Origin: Dirofilaria immitis
Lineage: Eukaryota > Nematoda > Chromadorea > Rhabditida > Onchocercidae
Direction: 5' to 3'
Length of the DNA stretch: 64,000 nucleotides
NCBI GenBank assembly: GCA_024305405.1
Contig: JAKNDB010000088.1
Coordinates: forward strand, 248,001-312,000
The position numbers were made by a program, and so were the translations under genes. Positions 1 through 8,150 of the stretch are shown here, piece after piece. Numbering within the stretch: position 1 is the first letter of the stretch; each line of letters begins with the position of its first letter. The notes below the pieces were generated by a model, which was not told where the DNA came from, made no database searches, and saw only the letters and a program-made list of their open reading frames with translations.

Positions 1-22
1 AGCTGACGTCGAGGGGACCAAA

Positions 23-462
23 TGTCACCAGTGTTGGGTATTGAGTAGGGTGTAGTGGAGCTGTATTGAGAGCACACCGTGAAACCGAAACGTTTATTAC
101 TGATTGTATGGTGATAATAATAATCTTGATGATGATCACTCGTGGTTTATATCTTCCCAGAAGTGAGAGTGGTTAATTCTAGCACTGGAAACATACCGGA
201 TATGGAGGAAACATTACAGTAACATTAAAAGGGGAGATTAGCGTGGGAAAATAAGCGTTTAAACAAAAGGATGTAGATTGGTTAGATAACAACAAAAACG
301 TGTGAAAAACAATTTTAAGGAATGTGGATATGACTGGGATGATTCATAGTTTCATGAGCATTAATTTACAGTGAGTAATCTATTTGCTTATTTGTTTACA
401 ATAAGAAATTTGTTTAATTATGTAATTGTATGTTGGAGTTTCGCGAATCAGCGTTCGCGACA
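23..462. mobile_element. Possible solo or 3' LTR of an LTR retroelement
   Basis: The block begins TGTCACC just after a purine-rich stretch (gaggggaccaa, 11-21), which resembles a polypurine tract followed by a 3' LTR. It ends in GCGACA, so it has TG...CA termini over about 440 bases. It is unrelated to the viral sequence that starts directly after it. The junction falls four bases after the minus-strand capsid-like start codon at 464-466, so it looks like an insertion into viral DNA. No second LTR copy is visible, because any element body would lie left of the window. The call rests on termini and position only. Confidence 0.4.
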
Positions 463-736
463 CCATCTACACATCACACACAAATGACTAAAAAATATTG
501 CAAGCAGCATATATACGCGCCAAAATGACATCATCAACATGACATCATACATAACATCATTTACAAAAATGCACGATTCTTGGGCCGGCACGGCTGCATG
601 ATTCCTCTAGGAATAATTTTCAATCATGCGGCCGTGCCGGCCCAAGTTACGTACGTTTTTGTAGGTGATGTCATTGTTTTGGCGCGTATAATGGTCGTTT
701 GAATCTTTGTTATAGTCACTGTTGTGTGATGAGTAG
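463..736. promoter_or_regulatory. Viral intergenic region 1, head-to-head inverted repeat
   Basis: The two halves are inverted copies around the hairpin at 579-646. The left half (463-578) and right half (647-736) share TATA-like stretches next to GCGCC, repeated TGACATCA motifs and the ACAAAAATGCACG motif. A capsid-like ATG faces left at 464-466 and the corresponding rightward start is at 737-739, mutated to ATA. The layout suggests the intergenic/origin region of a CRESS-DNA virus joined head to head. The left arm resembles the reverse complement of 2440-2570. Confidence 0.55.
579..646. repeat. GC-rich 25-bp stem-loop, candidate viral origin hairpin
   Basis: The arms are 579-603 and 622-646. 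They are perfectly complementary except for one position and enclose an 18-base loop, 604-621. The stem is very GC-rich (GGCCGGCACGG core) in an otherwise AT-rich window. CRESS-DNA viruses replicate from such a hairpin between the two genes. The usual loop nonanucleotide (NANTATTAC type) is not present, so the nick site is degenerate or of another type. Confidence 0.6.
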
Positions 737-855
737 ATAGCGCGTAGTGGCTTCGTTCGCAGTCGTCGGTTTTTTCGCCGTTATTGGCGTAAGCGTCGTG
801 GTTTACCTGTTCCTAGTAGGGATGTGGCGCATGGTACGGCGTGTTTTGACCTGCA
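737..855 (+). pseudogene. Capsid-like N-terminal fragment (copy 1)
   Basis: Translation gives an arginine-rich stretch (FVRSRRFFRRYWRKRRG) like the DNA-binding N-terminus of circovirus/cyclovirus capsids. The start codon is changed to ATA. The fragment breaks off after a Phe-Asp-Leu stretch and runs into the leader of Rep copy A. It matches the start of the copies at 2714 and 5484. It cannot make a capsid. Confidence 0.6.
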
Positions 856-886
856 CATAAAAACACATTCAAACCAAACCCACAAA

Positions 887-1711
887 ATGTCTAGCCGCGC
901 CAAATGTTGGACTGCAACAGTTTTCAATCTCGACTTCTATGGATCTTGTTCAATCAATAGGAAATGGTTTAGAATATGGAATTATTGGCGAAGAAACATG
1001 CCCTTCAACAGGAAGAAAACATTACCAATGCTACTTCAATACAATTCCCCAGTACGATTTTCAACTCTAACGGCAAAACTACCAAGAGGAACGCACATAG
1101 AAAAAGCGAAAGGTACGCCTTACCAAAACTTTCAATATTGTAGTAAAGAAAATATAAAAGAAGAAACAGGAACAAGACCCACACCCCTCAAGAAAAAGAA
1201 AAGGAACAGAAGAACAATCCATTCTACTAAAAAAATATTGTAACAACGAAATAACACTAAATGATATGATAGAATCGGACAATATATTCGTAATGAGGAA
1301 CCTAACAAAATTCAACAAATAAAATCCTACACCACACCAGACAGGTCCGAAATAACCGAACTTATTACTCTGTGATCCAGGAATAGGTAAAACAACATTC
1401 GCAACTAAACTATCCAAAAATTTTTTCATTAAAACTGCTAATTCTACGGATGGCTCTCCTCGCCGAACTCTTCAGTCTCGCAGACTCGAAACCGCACTGT
1501 GTAAATAAAAGGCGGATTCGTCGAATTCAACAGCAAGGCGATTGTCATAACCAGTAACAAGATACCTGAGCACTGGTGGAAACGATCGACCGTATTCAAG
1601 TACGACATGCGAGCGTTTGACAGAAGAGCAACTTACACCTGGCGACGAACTGACACAATCGACGAAGCTTACTTCGGACACAAATTTGACTTCCAACTTA
1701 CTTCCGACTAA
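887..1711 (+). pseudogene. CRESS-virus replication protein Rep, copy A (broken)
   Basis: Rep of circo-like viruses is a HUH endonuclease fused to a superfamily 3 helicase that nicks the origin and unwinds the circle. Visible pieces are the N-terminal motif I region (RAKCWTATVF, from 895), a motif II-like HYQCY in a shifted frame near 1026, the motif III tyrosine (YCSKE, about 1135-1149), a Walker A (GDPGIGKTT-like, near 1373-1398), and a motif C-like region with ITSNKIPEHWW near 1545-1580. The reading frame shifts several times. Compared with copy B, about 55 bases are missing near 1449, removing the Walker B segment. The size without gaps suits a Rep of about 290 residues. The stop used is TAA at 1709. 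It is certainly non-functional. Confidence 0.82.
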
Positions 1712-1936
1712 CAACCTACTAAGCTCCGCGTGTTGTCTAGGCAAAAGGTGTGCTAGCTCTGGCGCACTGCAAGATATAGCCCCTCCGTCTGATCAGCCCG
1801 TAACCACCGAACCTACTAAGCATATTGACTCTTTTGTGTTTCTTTTATATTGTTACTATGTACATAACACATGTTCATTTAACAAAACTTTTTATTGAAC
1901 CAACGAGTACACACAAAAAAACAAAACAAAAACAAA

Positions 1937-2266
1937 TTAATTAATAACATCAGGTTGACGTAAATAATAAACAGTAGCAGAAACCTGCAATTTACCACCT
2001 CCACGACCACAGTCACTACCATGCTCAACTGTTACAACCGGAGAGGTAGGCTGATAAAGATGAAAATCCGCCCCAAACGGAACACGCAACCAAAACCTTC
2101 TTACATAACCCGCAGTTATACATGTTATACGTGAAACAGATACATCATCTTTATCACTTCCATCACCGAACCGAACACGTACAACACCAGGCGTACAATT
2201 TGCAAAACCACTACACATAATCCAACAATAACATAACCAAAAATAACACACATATAAAGGCGCCAA
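1937..2266 (-). pseudogene. Capsid-like C-terminal fragment, convergent with Rep A
   Basis: The leftward frame ends at TAA 1937-1939. From about 2200 down it matches the capsid-like copies at 5107 and 5484 (VSRITCITAGYVRRFW, then a GADFH segment and a HGSDCGRGGG tail). The arginine-rich N-terminus is missing and the frame runs straight into the second intergenic region. Its direction opposite to Rep A reproduces the ambisense layout of circoviruses. I assign it as capsid from the linked basic N-terminus seen in the fuller copy; the body itself is not a match I can name more precisely. Confidence 0.6.
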
Positions 2267-2570
2267 AATGATATCATCACCATGACATCATACATGACAT
2301 CATCTACAAAAATGCACGATTCACGTATTAAAATAAAATAAATCATCTACAAAAATGCACGATCTTATTAATTAATTAATTTCTTTTTCATTAATAATTA
2401 ATAATTAGTAATTAATTACCTAGAGGAATCATGCAGCTGTGTCGGCCCAAGAATCGTGCATTTTTGTAAATGATGTTGTGAATGATGTCATGTTGATGTC
2501 ATTTTTAGCGGGTATATATGTTGCTTGAAATGTTTTCTTAGTCATTTTTTGTGTGGTATCTTCAAACTTG
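2240..2570. promoter_or_regulatory. Viral intergenic region 2, degenerate hairpin
   Basis: The region carries the same motifs as region 1: GGCGCCAAAATGA, repeated GACATCAT, and ACAAAAATGCACGAT at 2307 and 2349, with the inverse AATCGTGCATTTTTGT near 2450. The right hairpin arm remains (GCAGCTGTGTCGGCCCAAG, about 2431-2449). The left GC-rich arm has been replaced by AT-rich sequence full of TTAATTAA. It marks the boundary of a genome-length unit that began at 579. Confidence 0.5.
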
Positions 2571-2713
2571 TATCTTTTAGGTTTGCTACCGTATTCAAAG
2601 GCTCTAAGTAGGATGTTGTGGCATTTTAAAAATCTGAAAGCTTACCTAGAGTAATAGCTAGATTGTAGATATATAAAAATATTGTCTTGGTCAGAAGAAA
2701 TTGCGATGAGTAG

Positions 2714-2919
2714 ATGGCGCGTGGTGGCTTCGTTCGCAGTCGTCGGTTTTTTCGCCGTTATTGGTATAGGCGTCGTCGCGTTCCTGTTCCTAGTCGGGAT
2801 GTGGCGCATGGTATGGCGTGCTTTGACTTGCAAGGAGGACCGGGTCGATACAGTATGTTAGATCGATTCGCTATACCAGCGCACAGTTCAGTGAAAATTT
2901 ATGCGGCTGTGATTTATAT
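2714..2919 (+). pseudogene. Capsid-like N-terminal fragment (copy 2)
   Basis: The frame starts at ATG 2714 and reads MARGGFVRSRRFFRRYWYR, then a proline/valine linker and a conserved segment ending in VKIYAAVIYI. It is open for about 70 codons, until the sequence changes abruptly at about 2920 to non-viral DNA ahead of the gag gene. The capsid sequence resumes at about 5107 after 2.2 kb. The last 31 bases before the break are repeated, nearly unchanged, where it resumes (5110-5140). Confidence 0.65.
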
Positions 2920-2940
2920 TAACAATTAACGCAGGAAGAA

Positions 2941-4335
2941 ATGCGTCACCTAGACGAAGTTCGAAAACGAACCATTGGAGAAAAATTGGAACGAATCGAG
3001 CAATATGTTAGTATTCTTGAAATTATCAACAACAATTGGCTCGACTATATCCAGAAAACGACAAATGCAGCAAGAAAGAAAGAAGAGGAAGAAATTTATA
3101 TCGAAATGGCCGATCAAGAAAAAGGTATTTTAAGATTAAGTCAAGGTAGGGAAGTCAAAACTACTTTAAAGTTATATAATAAGGATCTTGAGATAGCCAT
3201 TCGTAGCCTAACATCGGGACATATAAGTCAAGGTGATCTAAAAGAAGTATCTGCAATTGGCCCACAAGTAACAGTGCACTTACCACAACTACAATTACCC
3301 ACATTTAGTGGGGATCCTAAAACGTGGAGGCAGTTCTGGAATAGTTTCGATGTAGCAATGCATTTTCAAGCTATACCAGACGTTCAAAAACTAAACTATT
3401 TAATGTCCTGCTTAAGAGGAGAAGCTCTATTAGCTGTCAGAGGTTACGATATTGCCCCTTAAAATTACGATATCATTCGAAAGGTATTAATTGAAAAATT
3501 CGGTGAGGATTCTGTTATCAAGAAATCCTTATATGCCGAACTGCAATCTATCAAAAGAAGTGATCGAGATTGGAAAGCAACAATAGAAGCAATTGAAAGA
3601 ATACCACGACAGCTAGAAGCGATCGGAGAAAATTTGGACCATTGTAGTATCGAAACTTCTATAGAAAGTAAGCTACCTATTTGGATATTACACAAAGCTT
3701 ATGAACAAAAGAAAAGAGGATCTTGGTCAATAACTCGACTCCGGCAAATATTAGGAGAATTACTTCAAATAAATGAAGAAGTAGCTAGAAACCAATCCTT
3801 TAGCAATAAGAAGAAATCGATAGATTTCAAACAAAAACGAGCACCACATAATAATAAGGAAGAAACCTCTGCGTTATCTACAATAAAACAATTCAAATCA
3901 ACCAAATCAAGTGGTCATGAGTCAACCACACAACCCAAGAAAATTGCTAGGGATAAAAGACCTTGTGCATTTTGTAACAAGGACCATTGGGATAACGAAT
4001 GCTCCACGTATCCCACACTCAAACAGCGAATGGAATATCTAAGAAAAAATAACGCATGTCTTAATTGCCTTCGGACGGGGCACGCAGCAAATAATTGTAA
4101 CAAAAAGAAACGCTCATGTTTCCATTGCAAGAATCCTCACAACACTGCGCTGTGTTATGTGAAATATGGTATGCAGACTGCCGAATCAAAGAACTCAGCA
4201 AACATAATCATGCCATACAATAGAGCAAAATCATATCACTATAAGTACATTACACTATATAATAAAACCATCATTGTGCAACACAATAAGAAGAATGGCC
4301 GGCCGAGCGAAATGTTGGACCTCAACAGTATTTGA
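2941..4335 (+). pseudogene. BEL/Pao retrotransposon gag with one stop
   Basis: The frame runs from ATG 2941 to TAA 4333 and is broken only by an in-frame TAA at 3460-3462. The first part is charged and probably coiled coil. It is followed by a DUF1759-type segment (LPTFSGDPKTWRQFWNSF, near 3295) typical of BEL/Pao Gag. Cys-rich knuckles follow: CAFCNKDHWDNEC (about 3964), CLNCLRTGHAANNC (about 4057) and CFHCKNPHNTALC (about 4117). Gag packages the element RNA. No protease, reverse transcriptase or LTR follows. The frame instead passes into the start of Rep copy B. One stop in about 440 codons suggests a younger insertion than the viral sequences around it. Confidence 0.82.
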
Positions 4336-5106
4336 CTACGAACACTTTTCGTCTAACTTACTACAAACTATAGGAAATGGCATTGAACATGCTATTATTG
4401 GACAAGAAACTTGCCCAACAACAAGCAGAATCCATTATCAATGCTATTTCAAATTCAACAGCCCCGTACGCTTTTCAACTCTTATGCAAAACTACCCCGA
4501 GGAAGTCACACTGAAAAAGTACGAGGTACGCCTTATCAAAATTTTCAGTAAATAGAAACAAGACCAGAGCCCCTTCAAGAAAGAGAAAATCCACCGAAGA
4601 ACAATCACTATTACTCAAAAATACTGCAAAAATGAAATAACATTAACCGAAATGATACAAGCTGACAACTTATTCGTAATGAAATACCACGTATACAACA
4701 ACTAAAATCGTACACAACGCAGGATAGAAACGAAAAACAGAACTGTATTTATTACTAGGAGACCCCGGTATCGGAAAAACTACATTCGCTATGAAACTAA
4801 CCAAAAACTTTTTCATCAAAACAGCGAATACCGAAAAATGGTGGGACGGATATGAGAACCAAGAACTAGTAATGCTTGATGACTTCTACGGTTGGCTTTT
4901 ACCCGCTGAACTATTTAACCTAGCAGATTCAAAGCCCACTATGTACAAATAAAAGGAGGATTCATCAAGTTCAACAGCAAAGCCATTGTCATCACAAGCA
5001 ACAAAATACCGGAACACTGGTGGAAACGACAAACTGTGATGAAATACGACATGCGTGCATTCGACATAACAGTCACTCTAACATGGCGCAGAACAATACC
5101 GGTGAA
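4295..5106 (+). pseudogene. CRESS-virus replication protein Rep, copy B (broken)
   Basis: The copy starts at ATG 4295 (MAGRAKCWTSTVF) and carries motif II (HYQCYF) in frame near 4433. About 25 bases covering motif III (the catalytic Tyr of the HUH nuclease) are missing near 4548, and the frame stops at 4553. Further on, a Walker A (GDPGIGKTT, near 4758), a Walker B (VMLDDFYGW, near 4868) and a motif C-like ITSNKIPEHWW (near 4993-5025) are present but out of frame, with another break near 4947. The C-terminus is cut at about 5100 and joined to capsid sequence. Copies A and B are damaged at different places. Confidence 0.82.
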
Positions 5107-5320
5107 CAGTCCAGTGAAAATTTATGCGGCTGTGATTTATATTGCGTCGGATGCTAATTGTACTCCTGGTGTGGTATGAGTTCAGTTTGGCGGTGGTAGT
5201 GATAAAGGTGATATATGTGTGTCACGTATTACATGTATAGCGGCGGGTTATGTGCGAAGGTTTTGGTTGCGTGCTCCGTATGGGGCAGATTTTCATATTT
5301 ATCAACCTACTTGCATTTCA
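5107..5320 (+). pseudogene. Capsid-like middle/C-terminal fragment (copy 2, continued)
   Basis: Capsid similarity resumes with a VKIYAAVIYI segment and continues through CTPGVV, an in-frame TGA near 5177, then GYVRRFWLRAPYGADFH. It dissolves near 5310. It is probably the distal half of the copy begun at 2714, separated by the gag-Rep block. Confidence 0.6.
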
Positions 5321-5483
5321 TTGCAACCTTAAGCAATCATGCAGCTTATTCAATCATGCGTTCATTGCACATCATGCAGCCAACGCCGCCAATGTTACAT
5401 GCATTTTTGTATGTCACATGGTGTATGGTATAGTCTATATATGCTTGTGGTGTGATGTTCACATTTATTGTTGGATATATCTG
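5321..5483. promoter_or_regulatory. Viral intergenic region 3, strongly degraded
   Basis: The region has AATCATGCAGC-like repeats (5335-5385), ATGCATTTTTGTATGTCACATGG (cut from the motif seen in regions 1 and 2) and a TATATATGCTTG box near 5438, about 45 bases before the ATG at 5484. The position relative to Cap is the same as in the other two copies. No clear hairpin remains. Confidence 0.4.
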
Positions 5484-5949
5484 AATGGCGCGCGGTCGTT
5501 TCGTTCGTAGTCGTCGTAGTTTTCGCCGCTATTGGTTTCGTCGGCGTCGTATGCCTGTTCCTAGTAGGGTGTGGCGCATGGTACGCGTGTTTTGATCTGC
5601 AAAGGGAGCGGGCCGACACAGCTTGTTGGCGAAACGATTCGGTATACCGTCCAACTGTCTGGTGAAAATATACGGAGCTGTTGTGTATATTGCTACGGAT
5701 CAGAATTGTGTTCCGAGTGTTGTTCGAGTTCAATTTGGTGGAGGTGGTGATAAAGGTGATGTGTCTGTGTCACGTTTGACATGTATTACAGGTGGATATG
5801 TGCGTCGATTTTGGCTGAAGGCTCCTTATGGGGCTGATTTTCATGTTTATGAGCCTAGTTCCCCTGTCGTTTCTATTGCTCATGGTAGTGATTGTGGTCG
5901 TGGAGGGGCAAGTTGCAGGTTTCTGCAACGTTGTTGCATGGTTAATTAA
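5484..5949 (+). pseudogene. Capsid-like gene, most complete copy (one internal stop)
   Basis: This copy keeps the basic N-terminus (MARGRFVRSRRSFRRYWFRR) and the body in one frame, so it shows that the separate fragments belong to one gene of roughly 155 codons. The frame is broken by a TGA near 5589. Close to the end, a one-base loss near 5908 changes the last residues before the TAA at 5947. A capsid binds and packages the circular genome. This product is shorter than usual circovirus capsids (about 210-240 residues), so identity rests on the Arg-rich start and its linkage to Rep. It ends exactly where the viral island meets AT-rich DNA. Confidence 0.65.
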
Positions 5950-6822
5950 AATTAATTAAATTAAAATTAATTAAATGATTAATTATATATATTAATCATT
6001 TAATATATATAATTAATATATATATTTTCATATATATATATCTCTATATATATTTTTTTCCTCATATATATACTTTTAAATATTGTCATTTTTATAGATA
6101 CTATCAAATATTTTCCCTACATGTATTTATATTCAAAGATCATTATTTTTATATATACCGTAGAGTATTTTTTTAGGAAAAATAAATTGATTCCTCTTAA
6201 ATAAACTGATTCTGTCACTTCTTATGTAATTTACGATATTGTAAGCCCAACCTACGTATTGGCAATATATATATATACTCTTAAGATCTTTTCAAAAATC
6301 TCTATCAAAATTATTCGTCTTCCTTGTCGTAATCTGCTTAAAAATTTTCATGTTATTCTCTATATCACATTATTTATATAATTTGGTAATCTGACTACTA
6401 AATAAGTATTTTCGGTACGATTCCTGACGACAACTAACAAAGCGAATTTTTTCTTCAGTATCATTGTTTTAATCTTTTATTTAATTCATATCATTGTTTA
6501 ACTCTCCCGTTGTTTTAACCTCATAACCATGTGTAATTTACACGATTGTATAAGCTCAATATTGTGTTATAATATTGCTGATCTAGCCGAGTCACAATAA
6601 CAAAACAATCAACTTCTAATTAATAACAAAGAAGAGGACTCTTTCCTCCAATTCTGAAGGAAAAAGAAAGAAGATTGGTCTTATGAAGTTAAAACACGAA
6701 CGTAACAATGAGTCGCAAATTCACATAAATCAGATTGAACAAACGTGGCGCAATTAAGAATTTAATGACGGAATAGCAGGATGAAAAAGCGCTTCAAAAT
6801 CACTTTATGGACTACGAAGGAA
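5950..6822. other. AT-rich intergenic DNA with TTAATTAA palindromes
   Basis: Positions 5950-6060 are nearly pure A/T, with self-complementary runs (attaatcatttaatatat type). The rest is ordinary AT-rich sequence in which I see no gene. The stretch 6590-6820 is slightly richer in GC and may be a decayed part of the retroelement that follows. Confidence 0.5.
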
Positions 6823-8150
6823 GATGTGTTGCGGGTTGGCCATTGTTGTTGAAATTGCGAGGAAAACTAGAAAATCAGAAATTCGATGCTTTCCTTTGTA
6901 TTGGATTTCACACGAAGGGGTATATGTTGTACATGCATATTTTACTGTACAATATAAGCTAAAATCGTCGCCTTTGTCGATGAGCTGTACTCCCCACAAG
7001 CTAATAAAACCCTATCGTATAGCCACAACTGTATCAGGATCCTCCACTCACGAAAGAAGAGGGTCCTGATCATCAAACCATTATATAAGATGTCCATCGA
7101 CGCGGCTAGTTATTCAAAAAGCGGGCGTCTTTCTTTTAATCTCTTATTTTTTTCTTTCATTATGTTATCATCATTAAACTTGTCTTAATGATATCTTTGA
7201 AATTGTACGGTTGATTTTAATCACCGTTCGTTGACGATGTTACTGTGCGAAAGGTTTCATTACCGAAGTTTAAGGTTCTTTCAAAGTGCGAGAAACAAGA
7301 AATTGAAGAAATCTGTGGGGACTGTGAAGAAAAGAGTTACACACGTCAAGTTTGTCACGATTAGAAAGATATCGTTGCTAGTCATGGAAGAGCCAGGAGA
7401 TGACGCCAATAAAGGGATATGGACTGCATAGAGACTACTACCGTTTACGATACGACGACTAAAGAAGTCTTCAGGAATGTTACGATAATATTTTAAGAAC
7501 TTATTGGAAGAAGGAGTCATAGAAAAGTAAGAAATCAGAATGAAACATCACGGGTATCTTGTCTGCCTCACTAGGCAATTCCAAAACGAGAAAGAACGAG
7601 CCTACCAGTATTCCTCGACTGGAGTTAGTCACTTCATAATTGGAAGTCTCCGACAAAGGACAAGGTCATTCGCCTCGACAATGTCGCTGAAATCATGAAG
7701 AAAACCACAGAATTAATAATTCCTTTTTATGGATTTAACGTTACTCAGTATAACTGTTGCGGGTTTCTGTGTAATGTAAATTTAAGCTAAAATTGTTCAC
7801 GCATTGTGTCTATGACCTCTGAAAAAGGGCTTTATTTCACTCACGCTAACAAAAGCGCTATTTCTTTAGTTTCAGAACGGTAAAAGGATTCTCCACTTAC
7901 TAGAAGCGAGTCTTGAGCATCAAAAGCATTTCTAAAGATATGCTTCGACGATATCGGTGGATGGGCATATCGGCATTATTTGGTCTCTCTTTTCCTTTGA
8001 ATTATGCTGTCGTCATTAAAATTGTCTTATTAGTATCATTGAATTTGTATTATTGATGATGTAATCGATACTCTATTGATGTGTTTATCAAATTATCGTA
8101 ATAAAAGTTTAGTTATCCAAGTTTAACGTTCTACCTTTGAAAGGCAGAAA
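6823..8150 (+). mobile_element. Deleted BEL/Pao LTR retroelement
   Basis: Two diverged direct repeats, about 6823-7290 and 7756-8150, both begin TGTTGCGGGTT. They share ordered blocks: ATAAGCTAAAAT..CG, then CTCCACT.AC..AA..AGAG, then GTTATCATCATTAAACTTGTCTTA, then AGTTTAAGGTTCT. They look like LTRs. Between them are scraps of pol in the plus direction: LLEEGVIEK near 7500, as in BEL reverse transcriptase, and PTSIPRLELV near 7601, which resembles the conserved segment next to RNase H. All frames are broken and most of pol is gone. It need not be the source of the gag at 2941. Confidence 0.65.

Noticed and set aside
1079..1429. 116-codon minus-strand frame
   Set aside because: Antisense to Rep copy A; hydrophobic by composition only.
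5395..5733. 112-codon minus-strand frame with Thr/Ala-rich repeats
   Set aside because: Antisense of the arginine-rich capsid start; the composition follows from the CGT/CGC codons opposite.
6824..7431. Two plus-strand frames in the LTR region
   Set aside because: They overlap the LTR-like repeat and do not match retroelement proteins in frame.
24..8150. Possibility that the first 8 kb is a bacterial or viral contig joined in error
   Set aside because: All viral genes are decayed, retroelement pieces are mixed in, and the DNA grades into the nematode-like region, so genomic integration is the simpler reading. Read support was not available.
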